From Acidobacteriota bacterium (GTDB taxonomy: Bacteria; Acidobacteriota; JAAYUB01), in contig JAKQOW010000027.1 of the NCBI GenBank assembly GCA_029565065.1, positions 1 to 64,000 of the forward strand: a stretch of 64,000 nucleotides of DNA, written 5' to 3'. The notes under the pieces were generated by a model, which was given only the letters and a program-made list of their open reading frames with translations, searched no databases and was not told the DNA's origin. Numbering within the stretch: position 1 is the stretch's first letter; each line of letters opens with the position of its first letter. Of the stretch, positions 1-7,851 are shown piece after piece. A program made the translations under genes and the position numbers.

Positions 1-170
1 CTGGCTTCCTTCAGAAAACGGGCCGCCTTTTCCGCGTCGTCGATAAACTGGGGAAAGAGCGCCTTGATGGCGACAAAACGGGCCAGCCGGCGGTCGAAAC
101 CCTTGTAGACCGTGCCCATGGCACCGGCCCCGATCGTGCCCACCACCTCGTATTTGCCGATGGATCTCAT
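1..170 (-). CDS. Serine/threonine protein kinase, N-terminal fragment (cut by window edge)
   Basis: The 56 visible codons begin MRSIGKYEVVGTIG and contain the glycine-rich loop GAGAMGTVYKG and the VAIK segment with the ATP-contacting lysine, which are subdomains I and II of Hanks-type kinases. The gene reads leftward out of the window, so the catalytic loop, any transmembrane segment and any sensor domain are not visible. ATG at 170 is the natural start because it directly precedes the usual kinase opening; the Shine-Dalgarno is weak. A second kinase of this type lies at 49157-51781, in keeping with lineages rich in PknB-like kinases. Confidence 0.9.
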   Translation of the reverse strand, partial: MRSIGKYEVVGTIGAGAMGTVYKGFDRRLARFVAIKALFPQFIDDAEKAARFLKEA

Positions 171-257
171 GCGCCCCAATCTACCACAGGTAGGAGGCGA
201 TTAGAAGCATCCAGCCCGACGGAAACCACCCGGGCAACTCATGGTCGTCAGCGCGTC

Positions 258-872
258 TCACTTTCGCCGGATATACACCATCTCCATCGACCGGAACGGC
301 TTGCCATCGGGACCAACATCGAAGGCTTCCATCCGGCGGTGATCCGCGTCGTCCTCGTATTCGACCGCCCGTTGCTGGCGGTACTTGTTGGCAACCGGGT
401 CCGGAAGATCACCCACGTACTCGATGGATTTCCCGTCCGCGGCCGGTACACCCTCGGAAGTCATGATGCCCGTGCTCAAGCTGTCAATCCAGATGCCGAC
501 ATACTTCTTCTTGATGTTGTCGAAACCGGTCAGCCCAAGCCCGCTGAACGGCTGACCCATGACCATGCTCTCAATTTTTTCGTGGATAAAGCGCCCCCCC
601 ATGATCAGACTGCATTCACTGGTCCCCTTCGATTCCTCCGCCGGCGAGCCGGGAGCCACCCACATTCGAACGGTGACGTCCCATGTGCCGGCCCGCTGCT
701 GGAGCAACCGATGCTCTTTACCAATCTCGCCGTAGCGGGCGTAGGCGGCCATCACGGCTTGCATCGGGTCGTCCTTGGCCGCGGCCGGCTCCTGGGCCCA
801 GGCAGGCAGGCCGAGCGCCATCAGGATCAGGACGACGCCGTAGAAACGGGGACGGCAGACGAATGGTTTCAT
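258..872 (-). CDS. DUF1579-family secreted protein
   Basis: A 204-residue protein. It starts at ATG 872, preceded by GGAGG, rather than at an upstream in-frame codon. It opens with a signal peptide (positive MKPFVCRPR, hydrophobic stretch, cleavage near AWA-QEP). The mature part resembles DUF1579: a region around EHRLLQQRAGTWDV, a GRFIHEKI segment, then GLGLTGFDNIKKKYVGIWID and a C-terminal beta-rich end. Members are beta-barrel-like, probably lipid-binding-fold proteins of unknown role. It is transcribed away from the aminotransferase at 1114, and the 241-bp gap between them holds no gene that I can see. Assignment rests on motif memory; function is unknown. Confidence 0.75.
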   Translation of the reverse strand: MKPFVCRPRFYGVVLILMALGLPAWAQEPAAAKDDPMQAVMAAYARYGEIGKEHRLLQQRAGTWDVTVRMWVAPGSPAEESKGTSECSLIMGGRFIHEKIESMVMGQPFSGLGLTGFDNIKKKYVGIWIDSLSTGIMTSEGVPAADGKSIEYVGDLPDPVANKYRQQRAVEYEDDADHRRMEAFDVGPDGKPFRSMEMVYIRRK

Positions 873-1113
873 GTTGTCCTCCAGATTATGAGATTCAACC
901 GAATGCAACTGTCGACGGTTTGTCTTTCAACTAACTCTGATGCATTCGGTGATGCTGCTGATTCTGGCTTAACGCGGCGTGGGCGTCCGTCGGATTGCGT
1001 CCAACCGGCGACAGAGGTATCATCACGGAGTTCTGGTTCAGGCAATGCCTCCGCTGCGGGTTACGGCCCGGATCCGTGCTGACGGCCAGCCCTTGTCCCA
1101 TGAGGTTGCCGCA

Positions 1114-2238
1114 ATGGACATCCGTGATTTTCAGTTGGAGCGCTTTTTCGCCGCTCACGAGTTCGAGGCGCGCTTTTTACTCAGTCCGTCAGACTGTGAG
1201 AGCCTGTCGCTAGAGGACCTGCTGGCACTTGCGGATTCGGACAGCCTGAAGCGGTGGCGACAACTGCGCCTGGGTTACACACAGTCAGCCGGCCACCCCG
1301 ACCTTCGCGCTGAGATTGCCCGGTTGTACCCGGGCGCGAGTTCCGATGACGTCCTGGTTTGCGCGCCGGAGGAAGGCATCTTCATCGCGATGCACGTCCT
1401 GCTTCAGCCCGGAGACCGGGTGGTAGTGATGGCCCCGTGTTATCAATCGCTGGCCGAGCTGCCGGCAATGCTGGGCTGTGCTGTTGACCGGTGGGAGGTC
1501 CGTACCGAGGGAAACCGCTGGACTTTGGACCCGGACGAGCTGGTGGCGGCGTTGACGCCTCAAACCCGACTGGTGATCGTCAATTTTCCCCACAATCCCA
1601 CGGGTTACATACCATCCTCCGACCTGATCGCCCGCCTGGTTGAGCTGACCGCTGCACGGGGCATCTATATATTTTCCGACGAGATGTACCGGTTTCTGGA
1701 GCATTGTCCGGGATGCCGGCCGGATTCCCTGCTCGGCGCCCACGAGCGTGTGATTGCCTTGGGCGGACTCTCCAAAGCGTTTGGCTTGCCGGGCCTGCGT
1801 GTCGGCTGGCTGGCCACCCGTGACCGCCGGTTACTGAACCGCTGCGCCGCCTTCAAGGACTACACCACCATCTGCAGTGCGGCGCCGGCGGAGATCCTGG
1901 CGATCATGGCCCTTCGCCGCAAGAGCGAGATCACTGCGGCGAACCGGCGGATCATCAGCGTGAATCTCGAAGCCTGCAGGGAGTTCTGTCGGAGACATTC
2001 TTCCTGGCTGGACTGGCTGGAGCCGGACGGCGGCTCCACGGCGTTCCCCCGCCTGCGGCCGCCGCTGGAAATGGACGAATTCTGTGACCGCCTGCTGCAG
2101 CGCAGGGGTGTGCTGGCCGTCTCCGGCCGGCTGTTCGACTGGCCGGGTGAACACATCCGGGTGGGTCTGGGTCGCCGCGATTTACCGGAAGTTCTTGCGG
2201 TTGTTGCGCAAGAACTCGAATCGAGTTCATCGGGCTGA
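1114..2238 (+). CDS. PLP-dependent aminotransferase, class I/II
   Basis: A 374-residue fold-type I aminotransferase. Visible marks are the NFPHNPTGYIP motif (substrate/PLP pocket), SDEMYR (the Asp that pairs with the pyridine nitrogen, followed by Tyr), the Schiff-base lysine in GGLSKAFGLPGLRVGW and the distal Arg in HIRVGLG. Start ATG 1114 follows a GAGG and opens MDIRDFQLERFF. The 45 residues upstream in frame are not convincing coding sequence. The amino-acid specificity cannot be read. The gene stands alone, and a divergent DUF1579 gene lies upstream. It resembles aspartate/capreomycidine-type aminotransferases more than HisC, which is encoded separately at 4846. Confidence 0.88.
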   Translation: MDIRDFQLERFFAAHEFEARFLLSPSDCESLSLEDLLALADSDSLKRWRQLRLGYTQSAGHPDLRAEIARLYPGASSDDVLVCAPEEGIFIAMHVLLQPGDRVVVMAPCYQSLAELPAMLGCAVDRWEVRTEGNRWTLDPDELVAALTPQTRLVIVNFPHNPTGYIPSSDLIARLVELTAARGIYIFSDEMYRFLEHCPGCRPDSLLGAHERVIALGGLSKAFGLPGLRVGWLATRDRRLLNRCAAFKDYTTICSAAPAEILAIMALRRKSEITAANRRIISVNLEACREFCRRHSSWLDWLEPDGGSTAFPRLRPPLEMDEFCDRLLQRRGVLAVSGRLFDWPGEHIRVGLGRRDLPEVLAVVAQELESSSSG

Positions 2239-2392
2239 GGGCTGGGCGCAAGCTGCCGGGCCGACAATACGAGCTGCCTCACAGTGAATCAGGCACATCG
2301 CCCTGACATCGACAAGCCACAACATCGACCGCCAAGCCACCCTTCACCACGACCACCGCCGCGATGATTCCCGAATAACGCCAGGATCCGAA

Positions 2393-3358
2393 TCAATGCC
2401 GGAAACGGAAACCGACACCGAAGAATCCGGTCTTTTGATAGTCCCCTTTCTCACGGGTGCTCCCGCCGGAGTCCGCAAGGCTGAGTTGTCCCCCCAGTTC
2501 AACGCCCCCGATCAGGTTGACCTGAAGACCCGGACGAATCCGCCAGAGGACCCCGCCGTACAGCGGGAACTCCCGGTTGCTCCCGATCCCGGCCGTCTCG
2601 ACGCCGTCACCGCGGAGCCTGAAGTCTGATTTTTCATAACGGCCGCCCACAAACACCCGCCATTTGCCCGTGGGGTCCCAGTTCAAGACCAGGCCGGGTC
2701 CCCGGGTGGCGCCGAGGCCGCCGCCGGTCTCCATGTTCAAGCTCTCAGTGATCCGCCAGTTGACGAACAGCACCGGAAAGACACTCGGATCGTCTTCCAG
2801 CTGGGTGATGACGCCGATGCCGGGACCCAGGGTCAGACGGTCACCGAAGCGATAAGAAAAACCGGCCAGACCCCCGCCGGTGATTGCGTTGCCGAAATCG
2901 TCGCCGCTCTCGGCCGTCGTGCGGAGTGTCGGAATTATGAAGACCGTCCACTCCCGGCTGATGCCGTAGCGGACGAAGGCCCCGACACTGATGGTGTGGA
3001 TCGCCCCCCATGGTTCCTCCGTTGCGGTGCCGGACTGCCCCTCAAAAGCATAGGCGTTCCGATCGTAACCGATTGCGATGGAGACGCTCCGTCGGAAATC
3101 CGGTGCATATGTGAACCCGCCTTCAAATAGCAATCGGCCAGTGCTAAACGAGCCGCCGGAATCGATCTCACTGCCGAGCTGGTGTAGAAACGCGCCTTCG
3201 GCGAACACCGACCACTTGTCCGCCGTTCCGGCCGGTGATTCACCCCTTGGCCGTCCCTGTCCGGCAACACCGACGAGCATGGTCAGCGCCAGTGTGATCG
3301 CCAGCGCGCATCGGCGAATCTGCAGGCCGTTCCTAAAATTCAAATCACCTGTTACCAT
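2393..3358 (-). CDS. Putative outer-membrane beta-barrel protein
   Basis: A 321-residue protein when started at ATG 3358, which has a GGGAG Shine-Dalgarno and is directly followed by a signal peptide (IRRCALAITLALTMLVGVAG). The rest is a series of short alternating hydrophobic/polar strands with many Gly and aromatic residues, such as LTLGPGIGVITQL and WRVFVGGRYEKSDF. The end, GVGFRFRH, fits a transmembrane beta-barrel of the transporter/porin-like class, though the last residue is not the usual aromatic. An upstream ATG at 3454 lacks a ribosome site. No specific family is recognised. It is divergent from the his leader region. Confidence 0.6.
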   Translation of the reverse strand: MVTGDLNFRNGLQIRRCALAITLALTMLVGVAGQGRPRGESPAGTADKWSVFAEGAFLHQLGSEIDSGGSFSTGRLLFEGGFTYAPDFRRSVSIAIGYDRNAYAFEGQSGTATEEPWGAIHTISVGAFVRYGISREWTVFIIPTLRTTAESGDDFGNAITGGGLAGFSYRFGDRLTLGPGIGVITQLEDDPSVFPVLFVNWRITESLNMETGGGLGATRGPGLVLNWDPTGKWRVFVGGRYEKSDFRLRGDGVETAGIGSNREFPLYGGVLWRIRPGLQVNLIGGVELGGQLSLADSGGSTREKGDYQKTGFFGVGFRFRH

Positions 3359-3541
3359 TTTCACTCCCGGCTGATCGGTATGCGCACCAAGCATGAAAGC
3401 GCTCTCTGAGATGCGTGGTGCCTTGCGGCGATTCTCAGATTCGATCCGGATCATTGTAATGACACGCCGCGGTTAAGGCGTCTCCGGTCCGGTCAGTGGC
3501 CCGCCCCGTGCGCCGCCCGCGCCCGATCCCGCAGATTGTGC

Positions 3542-3570
3542 TTGACACACTCCCCCCGCCTGTATATCTT
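3542..3570 (+). promoter_or_regulatory. Sigma70-type promoter of the his leader
   Basis: A perfect -35 TTGACA (3542-3547), a 17-bp spacer and a -10 TATCTT (3565-3570). Transcription would begin near 3577, about 12 nt before the first His-rich leader ORF and about 400 nt before hisG. It is among the best consensus matches in the window and is correctly placed for an attenuated operon. Confidence 0.8.
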
Positions 3571-3588
3571 GTGCCGCGAGGTCAACGA

Positions 3589-3669
3589 ATGGTAATCGCA
3601 ACGGTTTCCCGGCATCATCACCACCATCACCCGATACTCGGGCCGGGCACCGGTGCGCGCGCTGTTTAG
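3589..3669 (+). CDS. His leader peptide 1 (six consecutive His codons)
   Basis: A 26-codon ORF with ATG at 3589, a GAGG ribosome site about 8 nt upstream and TAG at 3667-3669. It reads MVIATVSR, then six His codons (3613-3630), then PILGPGTGARAV. A run of His codons just upstream of an intrinsic terminator and the his structural genes is the hallmark of ribosome-mediated attenuation, as in enterobacterial hisL. A short hairpin, CCCGA (3630-3634) with TCGGG (3638-3642), starts on the last His codon. Segment GGCCGGG (3641-3647) can pair with CCCGGCC (3707-3713), the left arm of the terminator, giving the antiterminator expected when the ribosome stalls. It is far below usual ORF length cut-offs. 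Confidence 0.88.
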   Translation: MVIATVSRHHHHHHPILGPGTGARAV

Positions 3670-3704
3670 CCATCTACCTACCTCCACAGCACAGATCACA
3701 CCAA

Positions 3705-3729
3705 CCCCCGGCCAAGGCCGGGGGTTTTT
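3705..3729 (+). terminator. Attenuator terminator 1 of the his leader
   Basis: The 9-nt arms CCCCCGGCC (3705-3713) and GGCCGGGGG (3716-3724) are fully complementary around a tiny loop and are followed by TTTTT, a textbook intrinsic terminator. The left arm is also the pairing partner of 3641-3647, so terminator and antiterminator are mutually exclusive. Confidence 0.88.
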
Positions 3730-3773
3730 GTGTCTCTGTGTGAAACATGCGGGCATCGTCTATGGATGAATAC

Positions 3774-3905
3774 ATGAAACCAAGCAAGGCAGAATCGATT
3801 AACACTCAGCGATCAGCATCCAGCCGCCTGTCATCTGGCCCTGGACGGTTCGTCGTGCCGTTTCATGCCCATCATCATCACCACGTCCACTTCCCCCCCG
3901 GGTGA
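3774..3905 (+). CDS. His leader peptide 2 (seven His codons within nine codons)
   Basis: A second small ORF ends at TGA 3903-3905. Its last part reads VPFHAHHHHHVHFPPG, with seven His codons between 3864 and 3890. The start is uncertain. In-frame ATGs lie at 3747, 3762 and 3774 and a GTG at 3855. ATG 3774 is chosen for a GGATGA upstream, giving 43 residues, but the GTG would give a 16-residue leader of classical size. The stop codon lies inside segment CCCGGGTGA (3897-3905), which is perfectly complementary to TCACCCGGG (3938-3946), the left side of the next terminator. A ribosome that reaches the stop would mask the antiterminator and one stalled on His codons would free it. Confidence 0.78.
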   Translation: MKPSKAESINTQRSASSRLSSGPGRFVVPFHAHHHHHVHFPPG

Positions 3906-3938
3906 CGGTGTACACAGCAAATCGTCCCACGTTTCCCT

Positions 3939-3966
3939 CACCCGGGCTCCTGTGCCCGGGTTTTTT
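3939..3966 (+). terminator. Attenuator terminator 2, just before hisG
   Basis: Stem ACCCGGGC (3940-3947) with GCCCGGGT (3954-3961), a 6-nt loop and TTTTTT. It ends 5 nt before the hisG ribosome site GAAGGAG. The left arm overlaps the 9-nt perfect antiterminator partner 3938-3946 of leader segment 3897-3905, so termination would depend on translation of the second His-rich leader. Confidence 0.87.
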
Positions 3967-3982
3967 ATTTGAAGGAGCCGTC

Positions 3983-4846
3983 ATGATCAACGATGACCGA
4001 ATTCAACTGGCGTTGCCCAAGGGGCACATGTACGCAGCGGTGGAACAACTGCTGGGGGATGCCGGTCTGGCCGTACAGGGCAACGGTCGTAACTACCGCC
4101 CGGTCTGCGCCGACGACCGGTTTGAGCTAAAGATTCTCAAACCCCAGAATATCGTGCGGATGGTGGAACTCGGTTCCCACGACCTGGCCTTTGCCGGCTA
4201 CGACTGGGTGGTGGAGCTGGGTGCGGCTATCCGTGAACTGCTGGACACCGCGCTCGATCCGGTCTGCCTGGTGGCCGCGGCGCCGCAGGAGCTGGCCAGC
4301 GATCCGGCTTTTTTCCGCCGCCGGCTGCTGGTGGCCTCAGAGTATGAAACCATCACCCGGCGCTACTTGGACGGCCGCGATGCCGATTACCTGTTCGTCC
4401 GCAGCTTTGGAGCCACCGAGGTTTTTCCGCCTGAAGATGCCGACTTGATCGTGGACAACACCGCCTCCGGCCGGACGCTGCGTGAGAACGGTCTGGCCAT
4501 TGTAGCCACTCTGCTGCGGTCATCCACCCGGCTCATCGCCAACCCCTCCGCCATGGACGGCCCCAAGGGGCAAACCATCGCGGAGCTGGCCATGCTGGTA
4601 CAGGCCGTCCTGGACGCCCGAAGCCGGGTCATGCTGGAAATGAACGTGGCCGGAGACCGTCTACCCGCGGTGCTGGCCGTGCTCCCCTGCATGCGCAAGC
4701 CCACCATGTCCAGCCTGTCTGACGGGACCGGCTTTGCCGTCAAGGCGGCCGTGCCCAAGCATCAGGTCGTCCGGCTGATGCCGGAGCTGAAAGCAGCCGG
4801 AGCCACCGATATTCTCGAGTATCCCTTCTCCAAGGTGGTGCTGTGA
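3983..4846 (+). CDS. hisG: ATP phosphoribosyltransferase, long form
   Basis: Catalyses the first step of histidine synthesis, ATP plus PRPP to phosphoribosyl-ATP. It has 287 residues, the length of the long HisG form, which carries its own C-terminal histidine-binding ACT-like domain (about residues 210-287, ending in ATDILEYPFSKVVL) and needs no HisZ. Seen: N-terminal LALPKGHMY, AFAGYDWVVE, and a PRPP-loop-like segment DADLIVDNTASGRTLRENGL. Start ATG 3983 has GAAGGAG 5 nt upstream; an earlier in-frame ATG lies in the attenuator. It is the first gene of the his operon, and hisC starts within its stop codon. Control is probably dual: feedback through the C-terminal domain and attenuation upstream. 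Confidence 0.96.
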   Translation: MINDDRIQLALPKGHMYAAVEQLLGDAGLAVQGNGRNYRPVCADDRFELKILKPQNIVRMVELGSHDLAFAGYDWVVELGAAIRELLDTALDPVCLVAAAPQELASDPAFFRRRLLVASEYETITRRYLDGRDADYLFVRSFGATEVFPPEDADLIVDNTASGRTLRENGLAIVATLLRSSTRLIANPSAMDGPKGQTIAELAMLVQAVLDARSRVMLEMNVAGDRLPAVLAVLPCMRKPTMSSLSDGTGFAVKAAVPKHQVVRLMPELKAAGATDILEYPFSKVVL

Positions 4847-5937
4847 TGGTCGGCCCGGTGATCCCCCGAATCCGGCCGGCCTTGCGCGATATCACTCCCT
4901 ATACGGCTCCCACCGGCCGCGGTCGGTACCGCCGCCTCGACGCCAACGAAGGACCCCCACCCGCGCCCGGCCTGTTGCGCAAGTTGCTGGTCGAGGCGGC
5001 GTCCCGGCTGTCGTATTATCCCGAATACACCGAACTGCGGCGGCTGGCCGCTGCTCATTACGGCGCCCCCGCCGGCGGCATCATGCCGGTCTGCGGCGCC
5101 GATGAGGGTCTCCGGCTGGTGATCGGGGCGTTTGCCGGCCCGGGCGACCGGATGGTCACGGTGCGCCCCACCTTCAGCATGTACGCCTTTTACGCACGGC
5201 TGTCCGGTGCGGCGGTCACCGCGGTGCCGCTCGCTCCCGATTTCGAACTGAACCTGGATGCGGTTCTTGAAGCGGTCGGCGGAGCGGCGCTGGTCGTGCT
5301 GGCGTCACCGAACAATCCCACCGCCCGCCCCATCCGACCCGGCGACTTGGCCCGATTGCTCCAACTGGCACCGGACCGCCCTCTCCTCCTGGATGAGACC
5401 TACGCCGAATTCTGCGGCCAGAATTTTATCCCCTGGATCGAGCGCTTCCCCAACCTGATCATCCTGCGCACGCTGAGCAAGGCGCGCGGCTTGCCGGGAT
5501 TGCGCTGCGGTTTTGTCATCGGCGATTCTGCGGTGGTCTCGTCATTGGATACCCTCCGCTCGCCCTACAACCTGACCGCCACGGCTGCCTGGGTCGGATC
5601 CGCCCTCCTGGCGGGCGACTCGGCTTTCCGGAAACGGCTCGCCGCCGCCACCTCCGCCCGGGCCACTCTGCAACACGAGCTGGTGCGGCTGGGCGTACCG
5701 GTCTGGCCGTCAGTCACCCATTTCTGCCTGGTCTATTTGGGCGGCGCCGCCGGTCCGGCGGCGTCCGCTCTAGCCGAGCAGGGGGTCCTCGTCCGATCGC
5801 TGGGCGACGACCTGTCGGGATTCATCCGGATCAGCGTCACCGGACCGGACGACACGGCGGCGTATCTGTCCGCATTCACCCCATGGCAGGCCCGACATCG
5901 TCCGGAACCTATCCCCGCCGCCTGGAGGTTGGCATGA
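4846..5937 (+). CDS. hisC: Histidinol-phosphate aminotransferase
   Basis: PLP enzyme converting imidazole acetol-phosphate to histidinol-phosphate, 363 residues. Visible: RLDANEGPPP near the N-terminus, ASPNNPTARP, LLDETYAEFCG and the Schiff-base lysine in RTLSKARGLPGLRCGF, all typical of HisC. It starts at ATG 4846 overlapping the hisG TGA; a GTG one codon earlier is also possible. The last codons overlap hisB by an ATGA junction, so translation is coupled. Position and family agree, making this the dedicated HisC although another class I/II aminotransferase lies at 1114. Confidence 0.95.
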   Translation: MVGPVIPRIRPALRDITPYTAPTGRGRYRRLDANEGPPPAPGLLRKLLVEAASRLSYYPEYTELRRLAAAHYGAPAGGIMPVCGADEGLRLVIGAFAGPGDRMVTVRPTFSMYAFYARLSGAAVTAVPLAPDFELNLDAVLEAVGGAALVVLASPNNPTARPIRPGDLARLLQLAPDRPLLLDETYAEFCGQNFIPWIERFPNLIILRTLSKARGLPGLRCGFVIGDSAVVSSLDTLRSPYNLTATAAWVGSALLAGDSAFRKRLAAATSARATLQHELVRLGVPVWPSVTHFCLVYLGGAAGPAASALAEQGVLVRSLGDDLSGFIRISVTGPDDTAAYLSAFTPWQARHRPEPIPAAWRLA

Positions 5938-6515
5938 AACCAGACCGCATCCCCATCAATCGGCAGACCCGCGAGACATCTGTCTCCGGATCACTGGCCG
6001 GTGATCCGTCGGTGCGCCGGATCGTCACGCCGATCCCGGTGTTCTCCCACTTTCTGGATCAACTGGCGTTCTACTCCGGACTGGGCCTCGAGCTGGACGC
6101 TCGCGATCTGGTGCCGGCTGATGACCACCACGTGGTGGAAGACACGGCGTTGGCCGTCGGTGAGGCCTTGAACACATGGTTTGGCGACCGCGTCGGGCGC
6201 CGGCGCTTCGGGCAGTGCTGGCTGCCCATGGACGACGCCTTGGCACTGGCTGCCTTGGATATCGGTGGCCGCCCCGGGTTCTGGTTTCGCGGGCGCTTCC
6301 GGCGTGAAGCGGTCGGGGGTCTGGCGGTGGAGAACATCCTGCATTTCTTCCGCTCGTTTGCCCACACCGCCCGCTTCACTCTGCACCTGCGGGTCAGCGG
6401 ACAAAACGTCCACCACATGGCCGAGGCACTCTTTAAAGCCACCGGCCTAGCTCTTGAGGAGGCCCGACAGCCCTGGGCCGGCTTGGCCCGGAGCACCAAG
6501 GGAGGCCTCCGATGA
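5934..6515 (+). CDS. hisB: Imidazoleglycerol-phosphate dehydratase
   Basis: A 193-residue monofunctional HisB, dehydrating imidazole glycerol phosphate. The manganese-binding histidine motifs are visible as DHHVVEDTALAVGEAL and, in the second repeat half, VHHMAEALFKATGLAL. N-terminal RQTRETSVSGSL corresponds to the family's RxTxET motif. There is no fused histidinol-phosphatase domain, unlike enterobacterial HisB, so that activity must come from elsewhere. The ATG at 5934 overlaps the hisC stop and the TGA overlaps the hisH start. Confidence 0.96.
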   Translation: MKPDRIPINRQTRETSVSGSLAGDPSVRRIVTPIPVFSHFLDQLAFYSGLGLELDARDLVPADDHHVVEDTALAVGEALNTWFGDRVGRRRFGQCWLPMDDALALAALDIGGRPGFWFRGRFRREAVGGLAVENILHFFRSFAHTARFTLHLRVSGQNVHHMAEALFKATGLALEEARQPWAGLARSTKGGLR

Positions 6516-7102
6516 TTGGAATTGTGGACTATGGCGCCGGAAACTTGCGGAGTCTGGAGCATGCACTGGCTGCGCTGGGTCGGCCGTCGCGGCGGGTGTC
6601 GCAGCCCGGCGCGCTTCGGCGGTGTTCCCGGCTGGTGCTGCCGGGAGTGGGACACTTTGGCGCCGCGGCAGCCGCGTTGCACTCGAGCGGTCTGGCCGCC
6701 GCTTTGCAAACCTGGGTCAGTTCCAACCGCCCGTTGCTGGGGATCTGTCTGGGTCTGCAACTCCTGTTCGAGGCATCCGACGAGGCCTCCGGTACCACCG
6801 GGCTGGGCGTATGGCCGGGGAGGTGCCGGTCCTTCGACTCCGACTGTCTGAAGGTACCCCACATGGGATGGAGCCCTGTGCATATGACAACCGGACCAGA
6901 AATACCGGCGGCCTATTTTGTGCACTCCTATTTCGTCCCCACCGCCGCCGGTCCCACGCACTGGAACTGGCGGGGCACGGCGCATTACGGCGTCGAGTTT
7001 CTGGCCGCCGGACAATCCGGCGCGGTGACCGGCTGCCAGTTTCACCCGGAAAAAAGCGGACCGCGGGGATTGGATTTCCTGAAGGAGGTGTTGTCATGGT
7101 GA
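6512..7102 (+). CDS. hisH: Imidazole glycerol phosphate synthase, glutaminase subunit
   Basis: A class I glutamine amidotransferase of 196 residues that supplies ammonia to HisF. Visible: opening IGIVDYGAGNLRSL, oxyanion region PGVGHFG, nucleophile elbow LGICLGLQLLFE with the catalytic Cys, and HPEKSGPRGLDFLKEVL with the catalytic His-Glu pair. The central PHMGW segment is also typical. The start overlaps the hisB stop (ATGA). Its end overlaps the hisF start by 7 nt, fitting stoichiometric production of the heterodimer. Confidence 0.96.
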   Translation: MIGIVDYGAGNLRSLEHALAALGRPSRRVSQPGALRRCSRLVLPGVGHFGAAAAALHSSGLAAALQTWVSSNRPLLGICLGLQLLFEASDEASGTTGLGVWPGRCRSFDSDCLKVPHMGWSPVHMTTGPEIPAAYFVHSYFVPTAAGPTHWNWRGTAHYGVEFLAAGQSGAVTGCQFHPEKSGPRGLDFLKEVLSW

Positions 7103-7851
7103 TGAGACGGATCATCCCCTGTCTGGATGTCATGGGCGGCCGGGTGGTGAAAGGCATCCAGTTCCAAGGACTCCGCGACGGCGGCGACCCCGTGGAGCTG
7201 GCCCGGCGCTACTACGCCGACGGCGCCGACGAGCTGGTTTTCCTCGACATCACCGCCGGCATCGAGGGCAGGAAAACCATACGGGACCTGGTGGAGCGGA
7301 CCGCCCGGTCGGTGTTTGTGCCCCTGACGGTCGGCGGGGGTATCCGGTGCGTGGACGACGCCTGGCGGCTGCTGCGCTCCGGCTGTGACAAAGTGGCGGT
7401 CAACACGGCGGCCGTGCGGCGGCCACAGCTCTTGTCCGAATTGGCGGACCGGTTCGGCCGCCAATGTGTGGTTCTGGCCGTGGACGCCCTGCGGACAGAG
7501 ACCGGTTACCGGGTGGTGGTGGATGCCGGCCGGTCAGTGACGAGGCTCGAGTTGTCCGAGTGGCTGCGACGGGGTCAGACATTGGGTATCGGTGAGATTC
7601 TGCTCACCGTCATCAACGCCGACGGCCGGCAGGAAGGGTATGACCTGGCGGGGCTCCGGCTGGCCAGCTCCATATGCCGGGTGCCCGTCATCGCCTCGGG
7701 CGGCATGGGCACCGCCGCACACATGGTCGATGCCTTGGCCGCCGGCGCGGACGCGCTTCTGGCCGCTTCGGTGTTCCATTACGGCCGGTACACGGTCCGT
7801 TCATTGAAGGCCGCACTGAGCCGTTGCGGTGTGGAGGTGCGCCCATGCTGA
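7096..7851 (+). CDS. hisF: Imidazole glycerol phosphate synthase, cyclase subunit
   Basis: A 251-residue (beta/alpha)8 barrel that forms imidazole glycerol phosphate and AICAR from PRFAR and ammonia. Motifs seen: RIIPCLDVMGGRVVKG with the catalytic Asp, FLDITAG, PLTVGGGIR, VLAVDALR with the second Asp, and PVIASGGMG at the second phosphate site. ATG 7096 has an ideal GAAGGAGG; a second ATG lies at 7102. The usual SxxxDG element near strand 6 appears as NADGRQEGYD. The AICAR by-product could be reused by PurH, encoded at 34748. The end overlaps the hisA fusion gene by 7 nt. Confidence 0.96.
   Translation: MVMRRIIPCLDVMGGRVVKGIQFQGLRDGGDPVELARRYYADGADELVFLDITAGIEGRKTIRDLVERTARSVFVPLTVGGGIRCVDDAWRLLRSGCDKVAVNTAAVRRPQLLSELADRFGRQCVVLAVDALRTETGYRVVVDAGRSVTRLELSEWLRRGQTLGIGEILLTVINADGRQEGYDLAGLRLASSICRVPVIASGGMGTAAHMVDALAAGADALLAASVFHYGRYTVRSLKAALSRCGVEVRPC

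Noticed and set aside
3589-3669. The six-His run as a protein tag or metal-binding peptide.
   Set aside because: Its position between a promoter and a terminator ahead of his genes, repeated a second time, is explained better by attenuation.
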